From positions 3,113,001 through 3,177,000 of the forward strand of contig NZ_CP078143.1 in NCBI RefSeq assembly GCF_019891395.1: 64,000 bases of DNA, written 5' to 3'. Below, piece after piece: positions 46,615-56,861 of this stretch (positions are counted from its first letter, which is position 1; each line of letters begins with the position of its first letter). The stretch is from Nitratireductor kimnyeongensis. GTDB taxonomy: Bacteria; Pseudomonadota; Alphaproteobacteria; Rhizobiales; Rhizobiaceae. Both the position numbers and the translations under genes were made by a program. A model generated the notes under the pieces. That model saw only the letters and a program-made list of their open reading frames with translations, was not told the origin of the DNA and did not search any database.

Positions 46615-48690
46615 TCATCCCCCGGCCGAAAGGTCGGAGAGAACATCGAACCGACCGGTCAGTCTCATCTTGTAGACCTGAAGGTTCTCCATCACCCTTT
46701 GAACATAGTTCCGCGTTTCGGAGTAGGGGATGCGTTCGATCCAGTCGACGACCTCTTCCACGGGCTTTCCACGGGGGTCCCCATAGCGTTCCATCCATTC
46801 ATTGGCCCGGCTGGGGCCGGCGTTATAGCCGGCAAAGGTGAGGATATAGGATCCGTTGAAGCGTGAAAGCTGCTCTTCCAAATATGCCGCACCCAAGGTT
46901 GCATTGTAGCTCGGATCGGAGGTCAGGCGCGCTCGAGAATACGGAAGACCACTCTTTCTTGCCATCTCTTGGGCCGTCGCAGGCATGAGTTGGAGCAGGC
47001 CTCGGGCTCCAGCCGGGGAAACTGCGGCCGCGTTGAACTCCGTTTCCTGCCGTGCAATCGCATAAGCGAGCGCCTGACGGGCGGAGGGGATAGAGGCGGC
47101 TGCCGGGATCGCGCCCACGGGATGCGCCAATGCGCCAATGTCTAACCCCCGGCCTCCCGCGATCTTTCCAACCCGCAGCGCGGTCGTATAGTCGCCGCGC
47201 GCCTCTGCCATGCGGGCAAGCAAGGTCAGTTCACCCGGATTTTCAAGCGTTTCCGCCAGTTTCCGGTAAAGGCTGCCTGCACGCCATGCATGATTGGTCT
47301 GCTCGAGACTCTGGATCGCACGCACCATTTCACGGGCGGAAAAGTGGCGACGGTCCTCATCCGTCGGCTCCGGCGCTGCCGCCGCAAGCGTGGTCGAGCC
47401 AAGCCTGGCCGTCGCCAACTGGCCGTAGAAAGTGGCGCCAAAGCGCGCTGCTTCTTCAAAATACGCAGTTGCTTCACCGGGACCGCCTGCTTCGGCAGCC
47501 CTTCCCAGCCAGTAATTGGCCCGCGCGTTCGATATCGGCCCCTCCGCGACAGCCGCAATTCGTGCAAAATGGGGAGCAGCTTTCGCGGGATCTTTCAGTG
47601 CGCGCAAAGCATACCAGCCTGCATGAAATTCCGCATCGGCTGCACGGGAAGGGCTCTCGGCAGAATGAGCCGCGGCCAGCTTGTAGGCAGTCTCGGCGTC
47701 TCCAATATCGAGAAGCTCGCGTGAGAGCACGCGCCGTTCGATCCACCATTCGTCCGGGTCGATCAGGCTTTCTGCGTCGCGTGGCGCGGTCAGCATTAGC
47801 TTCGCGGCCTCCTCAAACTGTTCTGCGCGCCGCAGGAAGCGTGCTCTTGCGAAAATATATCCGGCGCTTTGTTCTGTCTCTGGCACTGCATCGAGCAGCG
47901 CTTGGGCATTCCGGTCGCCGCGAATAACCGCAGCCCATGCCTTCATCAATGCCGATCCCCCGGCGCGCGCGGCGACCCGCTCCGCCGAGCGTACCCGGTT
48001 CTCATAGAGCATTCGCTCCATACGAACCCGGTGATCCGCTTGGGAGAGCAGGTCATCGAAAGCGTCGAGAAAAAACGTTTCTCTCGAGGTATCAAGCTTT
48101 GCCGAGCGCCAAAACCTTGAAACGAGCGCACGCGCCTTTTCCTTGTCTTCCAGAGCGAGGTAGGACTGGGCGAGGGCGACCGTCCCCTCGAAGGTTCTGG
48201 GGGCTGCGTCGCCCAGCAGGTTCGTGACAACCTGAGGTGGTTGTTTTTCGCGATGCAATGCACGTTCTGCATGCTCTCGCAGCGTTAGCATGCCCGGCCA
48301 GTCTTTCAATTCCATGGCAAGGGCGGTGATCTCAGCGCTCGAAAAAGTTTCGCTTGCCGAAAGCGCAAGCGCCCAGGTCAGAATCCGCCGTTCAAGACTT
48401 TTCTCCTGCAAGTGATCGCGCAGTGTGCGAGCGGTTGCGGGGTCGCCGCCTGAAAGCGCATCGAGCCCCGCGATCAACGCTCGCTGATTGGCTGATTGTC
48501 CGCCCGGATCATTGATTACATTCGGTCCAACGGCTGCGGTGTTTGTCAGGGCTTCGATCGCTGAAGCGGGCGAATTGAAGACGTCTGGACGTGCGAAAGG
48601 AATTGGGCCCATGTCCGGCAGGGACTGTGCCTTGGCGATGCAAGGAGCCGAGAGAAGAAGGAGCGCAACAAACGCCACCTTTATCGTCAT
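46615..48690 (-). CDS. Soluble lytic murein transglycosylase (Slt70-like)
   Basis: 691 residues. ATG 48690 follows CAGGACG. Signal peptide MTIKVAFVALLLLSAPCIAKA. A long superhelical, TPR-like N-terminal region (about 60-500) is followed by the C-terminal SLT domain with catalytic Glu in AIARQETEFNAAAVSP and the family motifs ARGLLQLMPATAQ and AGYNAGPSRANEW. It cuts peptidoglycan glycan strands in the periplasm, leaving 1,6-anhydro ends. Divergent from dapA. Confidence 0.95.
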   Translation of the reverse strand: MTIKVAFVALLLLSAPCIAKAQSLPDMGPIPFARPDVFNSPASAIEALTNTAAVGPNVINDPGGQSANQRALIAGLDALSGGDPATARTLRDHLQEKSLERRILTWALALSASETFSSAEITALAMELKDWPGMLTLREHAERALHREKQPPQVVTNLLGDAAPRTFEGTVALAQSYLALEDKEKARALVSRFWRSAKLDTSRETFFLDAFDDLLSQADHRVRMERMLYENRVRSAERVAARAGGSALMKAWAAVIRGDRNAQALLDAVPETEQSAGYIFARARFLRRAEQFEEAAKLMLTAPRDAESLIDPDEWWIERRVLSRELLDIGDAETAYKLAAAHSAESPSRAADAEFHAGWYALRALKDPAKAAPHFARIAAVAEGPISNARANYWLGRAAEAGGPGEATAYFEEAARFGATFYGQLATARLGSTTLAAAAPEPTDEDRRHFSAREMVRAIQSLEQTNHAWRAGSLYRKLAETLENPGELTLLARMAEARGDYTTALRVGKIAGGRGLDIGALAHPVGAIPAAASIPSARQALAYAIARQETEFNAAAVSPAGARGLLQLMPATAQEMARKSGLPYSRARLTSDPSYNATLGAAYLEEQLSRFNGSYILTFAGYNAGPSRANEWMERYGDPRGKPVEEVVDWIERIPYSETRNYVQRVMENLQVYKMRLTGRFDVLSDLSAGG

Positions 48691-48921
48691 ACGCAAACGT
48701 CCTGAATCTTGCACCCGTTAGGTTGTGACATAGCCCAACGACTGGTTTGTCATTGCAGGATGGTGCAGAGCCTGCGGATGCTGGCGTAACACACCATCTT
48801 TGCAGGATTCTTGCGGGCAAGAGATGGCAAGACTATGGTGCGCCGCCTGATCTTCGGTTAGAAGCATTCGGCGCCAGCTTGGGCTGGCACGCACATCAAT
48901 TTCATTCAGGAGTTCGACATT

Positions 48922-49803
48922 ATGTTCAGGGGGTCTCTCACAGCGCTTGTGACACCGTTTGCCAAGGATGGCAGCCTGGACAAAAAAGCGTTTCGCGAAC
49001 TCGTTGAATGGCAGATCGCAGAAGGCAGCAACGGGTTGGTGCCGGTTGGCACGACTGGAGAATCCCCCACGCTGACGCATGAGGAACACCGTGAAGTTGT
49101 CCGGATCTGCGTCGAGGTCGCTCAGGGCCGTGTTCCGGTTATCGCTGGCGCCGGCTCCAATTCCACTCGTGAGGCCATCGCGTTGGCAAGGTTTGCCGAA
49201 GAGGTGAAGGCCGACGCTGCACTGGTGGTCACGCCCTATTACAACAAGCCGACCCAGGCGGGGCTCTATGAGCATTTTGCCGCCGTAGCCCGCGCCACGA
49301 ATTTGCCCATCATCATCTATAACATTCCTCCACGTTCCGTCATCGACATGACGCCGGAAACCATGGGGCGTCTGGCGAAGGACTTTTCCAACATTGTCGG
49401 CGTGAAGGACGCGACGGCGAAGGTGGACCGGGTCTCCGAGCAGCGCATGACCTGCGGCAAGGACTTCATCCAGCTTTCGGGCGAGGACGCCTCCGCTCTG
49501 GGCTTCAATGCGCATGGCGGGGTAGGCTGCATCTCGGTGACGGCCAACGTGGCACCGCGCCTATGTGCCGATTTCCAGGCGGCAACGCTTGCCAATGACA
49601 AGGAAAAGGCACTTGAGCTGCAGGATCGGCTTATGCCACTCCACAAGGCGATCTTTATCGAGCCCGGGCTCTGTGGCGCAAAATATGCGCTCTCGCGACT
49701 GGGGCATGTGGAAAACACCGTGCGCTCGCCGCTTGTACCGATTGAAGCCTCGACGGCAGAGCGCATAGACGCTGCCATGCAGCATGCAGGGCTTCTGAAC
49801 TGA
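48922..49803 (+). CDS. dapA: 4-hydroxy-tetrahydrodipicolinate synthase
   Basis: Condenses pyruvate with aspartate semialdehyde, the first dedicated step to lysine and diaminopimelate. 293 residues, a TIM barrel. Pyruvate-binding GTTGESPTL, Tyr in VVTPYYNKP and the Schiff-base Lys in VGVKDATAK are intact. Shine-Dalgarno CAGGAG. Its product also feeds peptidoglycan, fitting the divergent lytic transglycosylase neighbour. A strong hairpin separates it from smpB. Confidence 0.97.
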   Translation: MFRGSLTALVTPFAKDGSLDKKAFRELVEWQIAEGSNGLVPVGTTGESPTLTHEEHREVVRICVEVAQGRVPVIAGAGSNSTREAIALARFAEEVKADAALVVTPYYNKPTQAGLYEHFAAVARATNLPIIIYNIPPRSVIDMTPETMGRLAKDFSNIVGVKDATAKVDRVSEQRMTCGKDFIQLSGEDASALGFNAHGGVGCISVTANVAPRLCADFQAATLANDKEKALELQDRLMPLHKAIFIEPGLCGAKYALSRLGHVENTVRSPLVPIEASTAERIDAAMQHAGLLN

Positions 49804-49886
49804 CGCATTTCGCCGCCGAGCAGGGCTCCTGGTGTCGCGCAGATGCGGTGAACCGAAAGGGCGGTGCTCTGGCCGCTCAAAGAAAG

Positions 49887-49908
49887 CGGAAGCGCTCTCG
49901 CGCTTCCG
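49887..49908. terminator. Hairpin between dapA and smpB
   Basis: CGGAAGCGC and GCGCTTCCG form a 9-bp stem with a TCTC tetraloop, ending 15 bases before the smpB ATG. There is no T-tract. It may be a leader structure over the smpB translation start rather than a terminator. Confidence 0.45.
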
Positions 49909-49923
49909 GCGCATTTGGATGTG

Positions 49924-50397
49924 ATGGCAAAAGAGAAAAATCCCAGCGTCAAGACGATTGCCGAAAACCGCAAGGCGCGCTTCTCCTATGAGGTGCTCGA
50001 TACCCTGGAGGTCGGTATTGTCCTGACAGGAACCGAAGTGAAATCGTTGCGTGACGGTCACTCGAATATCCAGGAGGCGTACGCTTCCATTGAGGATGGC
50101 GAGTGCTGGCTGATCAACTCCTACATTCAGGAATATTCAGCCGGAAATCGCTTCAATCATGAGCCGCGCCGCAGGCGCAAGCTGCTTGTGTCCAAGCGCG
50201 AACTTTCGCGCCTGGCGCAGTCGGTCGAGCGCGAAGGCATGACGCTCGTGCCGCTCAAGCTTTATTTCAATGCGCGTGGGCTGGCGAAGCTTCAACTTGC
50301 CGTGGCGCGCGGCAAGAAGCTCCATGACAAACGCGAGACGGCCAAGAAGCGCGATTGGAACCGCGAAAAAGCAAGGCTCCTGAAGCAGCACGGCTGA
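49924..50397 (+). CDS. smpB: SsrA-binding protein SmpB
   Basis: 157 residues; brings tmRNA to stalled ribosomes in trans-translation. The start at ATG 49924 (MAKEKNPS) is the usual SmpB N-terminus, although the frame is open upstream. Conserved segments: [51 protein letters not shown] and the basic C-terminal tail ([19 protein letters not shown]) that enters the mRNA channel. The tmRNA gene itself is not in the window. Confidence 0.97.
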   Translation: MAKEKNPSVKTIAENRKARFSYEVLDTLEVGIVLTGTEVKSLRDGHSNIQEAYASIEDGECWLINSYIQEYSAGNRFNHEPRRRRKLLVSKRELSRLAQSVEREGMTLVPLKLYFNARGLAKLQLAVARGKKLHDKRETAKKRDWNREKARLLKQHG

Positions 50398-50430
50398 GTG
50401 GCCCCAGGGCGCGTGAGTTTCCAGCGGATT

Positions 50431-51096
50431 CTATGTGTCCAGAAATGTCCGGATGTCTCGGAAAACCCTGACGAACATCTCTTCCGTCAGCCGGCCGGTA
50501 TTCGTGTTGTAACGCGAGCAGTGATAGCTCGAGAATATGGAACATCCGGCAAGCTGCTGATGCCCGCCATGGGTAAAGGGGAGGGCCGCAACGCGCCCAC
50601 CCAGCGCCCGCACGGTTGATTGATGGGCGATCACGCCAAGCGTGAGCACCGCTCGGAGATTCTTGAAACGCTTCAGCGTCGGCGCAAAGAAGTGCTGGCG
50701 GCAGGTGTTGATCTCGGCGCCCACTGGTTTGTTCTCTGGCGGAACGCAGCGCACGGCGTTGATGATCGCCGTGTCGACGAGCGTCAGGCGATCATCCGGT
50801 CGCGCTTCGTAGCTGCCCTTGGCGAAACCGAATGTTTTCAGAGTGCTGTAGAGAAGGTCCCCGGCATAATCTCCGGTAAAAGGACGTCCCGTCTTGTTGG
50901 CGCCGCGAAGCCCTGGCGCGAGGCCGACGATGAGAAAGTCGACCGCCTCGTCGCCGCCCTCGGGCAGAAAGGTGGGGACCGGCGCATTATGCCATTCAGG
51001 CTCACGTACTCGCCAGTCTGCGATGAACTGGTGAAGGCGCGGGCAAAGCGGACAGTCGCGGGGCGGCTCGGTTTCAAGCGCCGAAACACGTGTCAT
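50431..51096 (-). CDS. Uracil-DNA glycosylase, family 5-like (UDGb)
   Basis: 221 residues. Family 5 signatures: motif 1 GLAPGLRGANKTGRPFTGDYAG and motif 2 HCSRYNTNTGRLT, which differ from the family 4 enzyme at 10700. Four Fe-S cysteines are present: CPLC (Cys15, Cys18), one in AVRCVPP and one in INTCRQHF. Family 5 enzymes excise uracil and other deaminated bases. It overlaps the upstream NYN gene by 4 bases (ATGA), indicating translational coupling. Confidence 0.92.
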   Translation of the reverse strand: MTRVSALETEPPRDCPLCPRLHQFIADWRVREPEWHNAPVPTFLPEGGDEAVDFLIVGLAPGLRGANKTGRPFTGDYAGDLLYSTLKTFGFAKGSYEARPDDRLTLVDTAIINAVRCVPPENKPVGAEINTCRQHFFAPTLKRFKNLRAVLTLGVIAHQSTVRALGGRVAALPFTHGGHQQLAGCSIFSSYHCSRYNTNTGRLTEEMFVRVFRDIRTFLDT

Positions 51097-51683
51097 AGGT
51101 CGTCGAAAGTCTCGTCTGTATCGTCTTCAGGTTCTGCCTTTCGGGAAGGCCGTTCGCTTGTTGCACGGCCAACCTGGTCGCGCAATGACGAGAGATCGAT
51201 GAAATTATCCGCCTGCCGGCGCAGATCGTCAGCGATCATCGGAGGTTGGGACTGAATGGTGGACACGACGCTGACCTTCCGACCCTTGCGCTGGAGGGCA
51301 TCGACCAGTGTCCGAAAGTCGCCATCGCCCGAGAAAATCACGTAATGGTCAACCACATCGCTGAGCTCCAGCGCGTCGATCGCCAACTCGATATCCATGT
51401 TCCCCTTGATCTTGCGGCGGCCCGCGGAGTCAGTGAATTCCTTGGCAGGCTTTGTGACTACCTTGTACCCGTTGTAATCCAGCCAATCGATGAGGGGGCG
51501 AATGGAGGAGTATTCCTGATCTTCCACAAGCGCGGTGTAATAATAGGCGCGCAAAAGATATCCGCGCTCCTGGAAGCTGCTGAGGAGCTTCCTGTAGTCG
51601 ATGTCAAATCCTAAGGCTCTCGAAGTGGCATAGAGATTGGCGCCATCGATGAAGAGAGCAATTTTTTCCCGTGGATCGAACAT
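51093..51683 (-). CDS. NYN-domain (LabA/DUF88) putative ribonuclease
   Basis: 196 residues from ATG 51683, just after an AGGAAA motif. PIN-like NYN fold with acidic metal-binding positions: Asp in ALFIDGANLYATSRALG (residue 13), Asp in KGNMDIELAIDAL and SGDGDFRTLVDAL. This architecture belongs to LabA-type proteins, presumed RNases. The charged C-terminal tail (about 160-196) is disordered. Translationally coupled to the family 5 uracil-DNA glycosylase; the biological link is unknown. Confidence 0.9.
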   Translation of the reverse strand: MFDPREKIALFIDGANLYATSRALGFDIDYRKLLSSFQERGYLLRAYYYTALVEDQEYSSIRPLIDWLDYNGYKVVTKPAKEFTDSAGRRKIKGNMDIELAIDALELSDVVDHYVIFSGDGDFRTLVDALQRKGRKVSVVSTIQSQPPMIADDLRRQADNFIDLSSLRDQVGRATSERPSRKAEPEDDTDETFDDL

Positions 51684-51978
51684 CGTCAAATTTCCTGTTT
51701 GAAATAAACGTTCAGCGCTAAAACGAGAGGTTCCGGACCGATAATCGGTCCAAAAGCCATCTCTTATGAGGAAATAGCGCTGGAATATGATTGTTCCAAC
51801 CAATATATAATTTCGACATAAATACAAGCGCGCGAGGCGCAGGCCGCGCCGCCATCGCCTCGCCTCATTTCCGTGTTGTCGGAGGTTGAGCGTTCTGTGT
51901 TGGCCTTGAATTTTGCGACGTGGCAGGCTATTGACGCGCTGGATTTCCTTGCAGATTTACGCATGAAAGGGGCACTGA

Positions 51979-52377
51979 ATGGCCCGTGTGACCGTTGAAG
52001 ACTGTATCGACAAGGTCGATAACCGCTTTGAGCTCGTGCTTTTGGCCGGCCATCGCGCCCGTCAGATTTCACAGGGTGAGGCGATCACCGTCGACCGCGA
52101 CAACGACAAGAACCCTGTCGTTGCGCTGCGCGAGATTGCCGATGAAACCCTGTCGCCTGGCGATCTCAAAGAAGATCTGATCCATTCGTTGCAGAAGCAT
52201 GTTGAGGTGGACGAGCCAGAGGCCGATCTCCCCGAGATTAGTGAACCGGCATCAGCGTCTGTCGAAGGTGCTGTCGATCAGCCGGAAGAAGAGGTTTCCT
52301 TTGACCGCATGAGCGAAGAAGACCTGCTCGCCGGTATCGAAGGTCTGGTCCCGCCGGAAAAAAGCGACGACTTCTGA
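51979..52377 (+). CDS. rpoZ: RNA polymerase omega subunit
   Basis: 132 residues. N-terminal [20 protein letters not shown] and AGHRARQ are the conserved core that chaperones RpoC; the acidic C-terminal tail is typical of alphaproteobacterial omega. Shine-Dalgarno AAAGGGG precedes ATG 51979. Followed by its own terminator and then the (p)ppGpp synthetase gene, an arrangement standard in this group. Confidence 0.97.
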   Translation: MARVTVEDCIDKVDNRFELVLLAGHRARQISQGEAITVDRDNDKNPVVALREIADETLSPGDLKEDLIHSLQKHVEVDEPEADLPEISEPASASVEGAVDQPEEEVSFDRMSEEDLLAGIEGLVPPEKSDDF

Positions 52378-52435
52378 TCGATACGGATATTCGGCATTGC
52401 ATTCTCTTCCTTGCCGAAACATTCCTGCCTATCCT

Positions 52436-52469
52436 AAACATGCGCCGTGAGTTTCGCGGCGCATGTTTT
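52436..52469 (+). terminator. Rho-independent terminator after rpoZ
   Basis: AAACATGCGCCG (52436-52447) pairs exactly with CGGCGCATGTTT (52457-52468) around a 9-base loop, ending in TTTT. It separates rpoZ from rsh, so rsh probably has its own promoter or depends on read-through. Confidence 0.88.
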
Positions 52470-52510
52470 GCTTTGCGTAGATAACAACAACAAGAACGAG
52501 GAAGCCGCCC

Positions 52511-54763
52511 ATGATGCGTCAGTACGAGCTTGTCGAGCGTGTCCAGCGCTACAAGCCGGACGTCAATGAGGCGCTGCTCAACAAAGCCTATGTCTATGCG
52601 ATGCAGAAGCATGGCCATCAACGCCGTGCATCCGGCGATCCGTATTTCTCACACCCCCTCGAAGTCGCGGCCATTCTCACCGATATGCATTTGGACGAGG
52701 CGACCATCGCAGTCGCCCTTCTGCATGACACGATAGAGGACACAAGCGCCACGCGGGCCGAGATAGACGAATTGTTCGGCTCGGATATCGGCAAGCTGGT
52801 GGAGGGGTTGACCAAGTTGAAGCGCCTCGATCTTGTATCGAAGAAGGCGCATCAGGCGGAAAACCTGCGCAAGCTTCTGCTCGCCATATCGGAGGATGTC
52901 CGTGTCCTTCTGGTCAAGCTGGCCGACCGCCTGCACAACATGCGCACCCTCGATCATGTGCCCGAACACAAGCGGTTGCGAATCGCCGAAGAGACGATGG
53001 ATATCTATGCGCCGCTCGCCGGTCGCATGGGTATGCAGGATATGCGCGAAGAGCTTGAGGAACTGGCCTTCAGGCATATCAACCCCGAGGCTTTCCGAGC
53101 AGTCACAGAGCGGCTTGCCGAGTTTTTTGAGCGCAATCGCGGGGTCATTAAGGCGATCGAGGAAGCACTGTCACACCTGTTCGTCGAACACCAAATCGAA
53201 TCAACCGTGAAAAGCCGTCAGAAGAAGCCTTGGTCGGTTTTTCGCAAGATGGAGACCAAGGCGCTTTCCTTCGAGCAGCTATCCGACATTTTCGGCTTCC
53301 GCGTGCTCGTGGACGATGTGGAGGATTGTTACCGCGCGCTTGGTGTTATTCACTCCACCTGGTCGATGGTGCCGGGCCGTTTCAAAGACTATATCTCGAC
53401 ACCCAAACAGAACGATTATCGCTCGATCCACACCACAATTGTCGGGCCGTCGCGCCAGCGCGTCGAACTGCAGATTCGCACCTACGAGATGCATCGCATC
53501 GCAGAATACGGCGTCGCTGCTCATTCGATTTACAAGGATTTCGGCGGCAAGGTGAACGGCGCCGATCACCGCATCTCGCGTGACACCAATGCCTATGCGT
53601 GGCTGAGGCGCACCATCGAAGCGCTTTCCGAAGGTGATACGCCTGAAGACTTCCTTGAGAACACCAAGCTCGAACTGTTCCAGGATCAGGTGTTCTGCTT
53701 TACGCCCAAGGGGCGGCTGATCGCCCTCCCGCGTGGAGCAACGCCCATCGACTTTGCCTATGCGGTTCACACCGAAGTAGGCGACACCTGCGTCGGAGCG
53801 AAGGTCAATGGCCGCATCATGCCGCTCATGACCGAGTTGAAGAACGGCGATGAGGTGGAGATTATCCGGTCCAAGGCGCAGGTGCCGCCGGCGGCGTGGG
53901 AATCGGTCGTGGTGACGGGCAAGGCGCGCGCCGCGATCCGCCGCGCAACCAGGAACGCAATCCGCAAGCAATATTCCGGCCTTGGCGCGCGCATCCTCGA
54001 ACGCGCATTCGAGCGAGCGGGCAAGAGCTTCTCTCGAGATGCCCTCAAGCCGGTGCTTCATCGTCTGGGGCGTCAAGATGTGGAAGATGTCCTGGCGGCG
54101 GTCGGACGCGGCGAACTTTCCTCGCAGGATGTGGTGCGCGCCGTGTTCCCCGACTACAAGGATGAGCGCGTGACCCAAGCCCCCAAGGAGCGCGAGGAGG
54201 GGTGGTTCAATCTACGCAATGCAGCCGGCATGCTGTTTCAAATCCCCGGACGATCTTCTCGCAAATCCAAGCGCCCAAAGGGGGCTGGCGTTCCGGTCGA
54301 AAAAGGGGTGGGTGGAGCCGTCCCGATTCGCGGCGTTTCAGGGGATCTCCCGGTGAGCTTTGCACCGGAAGGTGCTGTTCCGGGAGATCGTATCGTCGGT
54401 ATCCTTCATCCAGGGTCAGGCATCACCATCTATCCCATACAGTCTCCGGCGCTGACCGCCTTCGATGATCAACCAGAGCGTTGGATCGACGTGCGCTGGG
54501 ATATTGACGAACACATGAAAGAGCGCTTCCCGGTTCGCATGTCGGTGACAGCAATCAACGAACCCGGCTCGCTGGCTGAGATCGCGCAGGTCATTGCATC
54601 GAACGATGCCAACATTCACACATTGGCCATGGAGCGAACGGCCCCGGATTTCACCGAAATGTTGTTCGATCTGGAAGTCTGGGACCTGAAACACCTGACC
54701 CGACTCGTCTCCCAATTGAAAGAGATCAGTTGCGTCAGCGATGCACATCGGGTGAACGGATGA
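52511..54763 (+). CDS. rsh: Bifunctional (p)ppGpp synthetase/hydrolase (RelA/SpoT family)
   Basis: 750 residues; makes and degrades the alarmone (p)ppGpp in the stringent response. Alphaproteobacteria usually have this single long RSH. Domain order: HD hydrolase (about 25-180, with FSHPLEVAAIL and HDTIEDT), synthetase (about 235-360, with STPKQNDYRSIHTTI), TGS (about 400-465), helical and conserved-Cys regions, and a C-terminal ACT (about 675-748). ATG 52511 or 52514 is the start; GAGGAAG precedes. Confidence 0.97.
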   Translation: MMRQYELVERVQRYKPDVNEALLNKAYVYAMQKHGHQRRASGDPYFSHPLEVAAILTDMHLDEATIAVALLHDTIEDTSATRAEIDELFGSDIGKLVEGLTKLKRLDLVSKKAHQAENLRKLLLAISEDVRVLLVKLADRLHNMRTLDHVPEHKRLRIAEETMDIYAPLAGRMGMQDMREELEELAFRHINPEAFRAVTERLAEFFERNRGVIKAIEEALSHLFVEHQIESTVKSRQKKPWSVFRKMETKALSFEQLSDIFGFRVLVDDVEDCYRALGVIHSTWSMVPGRFKDYISTPKQNDYRSIHTTIVGPSRQRVELQIRTYEMHRIAEYGVAAHSIYKDFGGKVNGADHRISRDTNAYAWLRRTIEALSEGDTPEDFLENTKLELFQDQVFCFTPKGRLIALPRGATPIDFAYAVHTEVGDTCVGAKVNGRIMPLMTELKNGDEVEIIRSKAQVPPAAWESVVVTGKARAAIRRATRNAIRKQYSGLGARILERAFERAGKSFSRDALKPVLHRLGRQDVEDVLAAVGRGELSSQDVVRAVFPDYKDERVTQAPKEREEGWFNLRNAAGMLFQIPGRSSRKSKRPKGAGVPVEKGVGGAVPIRGVSGDLPVSFAPEGAVPGDRIVGILHPGSGITIYPIQSPALTAFDDQPERWIDVRWDIDEHMKERFPVRMSVTAINEPGSLAEIAQVIASNDANIHTLAMERTAPDFTEMLFDLEVWDLKHLTRLVSQLKEISCVSDAHRVNG

Positions 54764-55006
54764 CCGCGGCTGGGAGATGAGGTGCTGCGCCCCAATTCCG
54801 CCGTTTCGTTTGGCTAGTTCTTTCGTGTTTCCGGCTGTTTGTTTAGGAAACACGATTATTGACCCGTTTCCCTTGCCCCATCCGAGTGAGCTTGCCTATA
54901 TCGAACCAAAGACATGTCCAAGGGAACCCGTCGTTAACAGACCGGGCTCTAGGATTTTGTTGGTTGGGGGAAGCTTGGTTGCTGTTGGGGGTGCTGCGTA
55001 GCCGCG

Positions 55007-55603
55007 ATGTTGTTTCGACGTAGAAAACCGGCGGATCTCTGGGAAAGGGCGCGGACCATGGTCTGGCCGCGTCGTTCTTTCTGGCGCTCCGCACAATATT
55101 TCGTCAAACGTGCTTTGCGGTTGACAGCGACGCCGCACGCTATCGCAGCAGGGGTCGCTGCGGGCGTGTTCGCATCATTTACCCCTTTTATGGGTTTCCA
55201 TTTTTTCATCGCCGCGGGCCTCGCCTGGTGCATCGGTGGAAACCTCGTGGCCTCGGCCCTCGGGACGGCTGTCGGAAACCCGCTGACTTTCCCTTTCATC
55301 TGGGGCGCTACACTGGAAATCGGGCGTCTGATCTTGCAGGGCAGAGAGTTGTCGCATGGGCCTCCGATACATCTGGGCAAGATGCTCCGTCATCTCGAGT
55401 TTTCACAGCTCTGGGAGCCGCTGATCAAGCCAATGTCGGTTGGCGCGCTGCCTCTTGGAATTTCTTTCGCTCTGGTTTTTTACTTCGTGACACGATGGGC
55501 GACATTCACCTTCCGCGAGCAACGCCGCAAGCGTCTCGCAGAGCGGGCGCGCCGCAAGGCTGGCCGGCAAGCCTTCGATGCGAGAACGGTGACAACTTCA
55601 TGA
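55007..55603 (+). CDS. DUF2062 membrane protein
   Basis: 198 residues with three hydrophobic segments (about 45-65, 75-100 and 150-170), a basic N-terminus and an Arg-rich tail. The family motif [21 protein letters not shown] is matched closely by its core, and [12 protein letters not shown] is also present. Function unknown; it is a constant neighbour of rsh and acpS in Hyphomicrobiales. The stop overlaps the acpS start (ATGA), indicating translational coupling. Confidence 0.9.
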   Translation: MLFRRRKPADLWERARTMVWPRRSFWRSAQYFVKRALRLTATPHAIAAGVAAGVFASFTPFMGFHFFIAAGLAWCIGGNLVASALGTAVGNPLTFPFIWGATLEIGRLILQGRELSHGPPIHLGKMLRHLEFSQLWEPLIKPMSVGALPLGISFALVFYFVTRWATFTFREQRRKRLAERARRKAGRQAFDARTVTTS

Positions 55604-56007
55604 TTATCGGTATTGGAAGCGACCTGATCGACATCCGTCGGATCGCCAAAACACTTGACCGCTATGGGGAGCGCTTTACCCAGCGCGTTTTTACAGAAGT
55701 CGAGCAGGCCAAATCGGACAGGCGTCGCGAGCGCGCGGCTTCCTATGCAAAGCGTTTCGCAGCCAAGGAGGCTTGTTCAAAGGCGCTTGGCACAGGCATA
55801 TCCCGCGGCGTCTTCTGGCGCGAAATGGGTGTCGTAAACCTGCCCGGCGGAAAACCGACAATGGAGCTGTCCGGAAAAGCCAGGACCAGGCTTGAGGGGA
55901 TGACGCCTTCAGGCATGAAAGCGCTGATTCATTTGACCATCACCGACGATTATCCGCTGGCTCAGGCGTTTGTGATCATCGAAGCGATCCCAGACGACGG
56001 GAACTGA
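55600..56007 (+). CDS. acpS: Holo-[acyl-carrier-protein] synthase
   Basis: 135 residues. Attaches 4'-phosphopantetheine from CoA to ACP. Conserved GIGSDLIDI with the metal-binding Asp, [15 protein letters not shown] with the catalytic Glu-Lys pair, and [16 protein letters not shown]. It starts at ATG 55600 inside the DUF2062 stop; the long upstream open frame is spurious. Part of the DUF2062-acpS-lepB-rnc-era-recO run. Confidence 0.97.
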   Translation: MIIGIGSDLIDIRRIAKTLDRYGERFTQRVFTEVEQAKSDRRRERAASYAKRFAAKEACSKALGTGISRGVFWREMGVVNLPGGKPTMELSGKARTRLEGMTPSGMKALIHLTITDDYPLAQAFVIIEAIPDDGN

Positions 56008-56098
56008 CGCCGAAAACTGCGTAAGGGTTGTGCTGTCGCATTGCCGCCGCCTTTCTGGCGCGATAAGACCGTCCCGAAACACTCGAACCGAGGACATG

Positions 56099-56848
56099 AT
56101 GAGCGTGGCTGACAAGACGAAGAAGAATTCGGGCGGCGTGGGCGAAACCGTTAGTGTGATCGTTCAGGCGCTGATCCTCGCGCTGGTCATCCGAACCTTC
56201 CTGTTCCAGCCGTTCTCCATTCCGTCAGGCTCCATGCGTCCGACGCTGCTCGAGGGCGACTACCTGTTCGTTACCAAGTGGGCCTACGGTTATTCACGCC
56301 ATTCTCTCCCGTTTTCACCGCCGCTCTTTTCAGGACGCATCTGGGGCTCGGAGCCGGAACGCGGTGACGTGGTCGTATTCAAGTTTCCTCCCAATCCATC
56401 GATCGATTATATCAAGCGAGTGGTTGGCTTGCCTGGCGATAAGATCCAGATGCGCGAAGGTGTTCTCTACATCAACGACAAGGCCGTCGAGCGCGAAAAG
56501 ATTGGTGAGATCGACGATCCGGACATTACCGAAATGGATCGTCCAGTTGATGTTTATCGGGAAACGCTGCCCAATGGCGTGTCCTATGAAACGCTGGATT
56601 TGACCGCCAACGGGATCGGCGACAACACGCGCGAATTCATCGTGCCCGAAGGGCACTATTTCATGATGGGCGACAATCGCGACAACTCTGCTGACAGCCG
56701 GTTTTCGGTCGGTTTTGTGCCAGCCGAAAACCTTGTCGGTCGCGCCAACATCATTTTCTTCTCCATCGCTGGTGGCGCGAGCCCCTTGGAAATCTGGCGC
56801 TGGCCGAGCGAAGTGCGCCCATGGCGTATCTTCGACTGGGTAGACTAG
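56099..56848 (+). CDS. lepB: Signal peptidase I
   Basis: 249 residues; removes signal peptides from exported proteins at the inner membrane. One N-terminal transmembrane segment (about 18-38). Catalytic Ser in PSGSMRPTLLEGD, catalytic Lys in DYIKRVVGLPGDKIQ, and conserved box E MGDNRDNSADSR. The second of two adjacent ATGs (56099) is favoured by distance from GAGG; 56096 is possible. Usual partner of rnc and era. Confidence 0.97.
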   Translation: MSVADKTKKNSGGVGETVSVIVQALILALVIRTFLFQPFSIPSGSMRPTLLEGDYLFVTKWAYGYSRHSLPFSPPLFSGRIWGSEPERGDVVVFKFPPNPSIDYIKRVVGLPGDKIQMREGVLYINDKAVEREKIGEIDDPDITEMDRPVDVYRETLPNGVSYETLDLTANGIGDNTREFIVPEGHYFMMGDNRDNSADSRFSVGFVPAENLVGRANIIFFSIAGGASPLEIWRWPSEVRPWRIFDWVD

Positions 56849-56861
56849 AGTTGCTGGGTTA

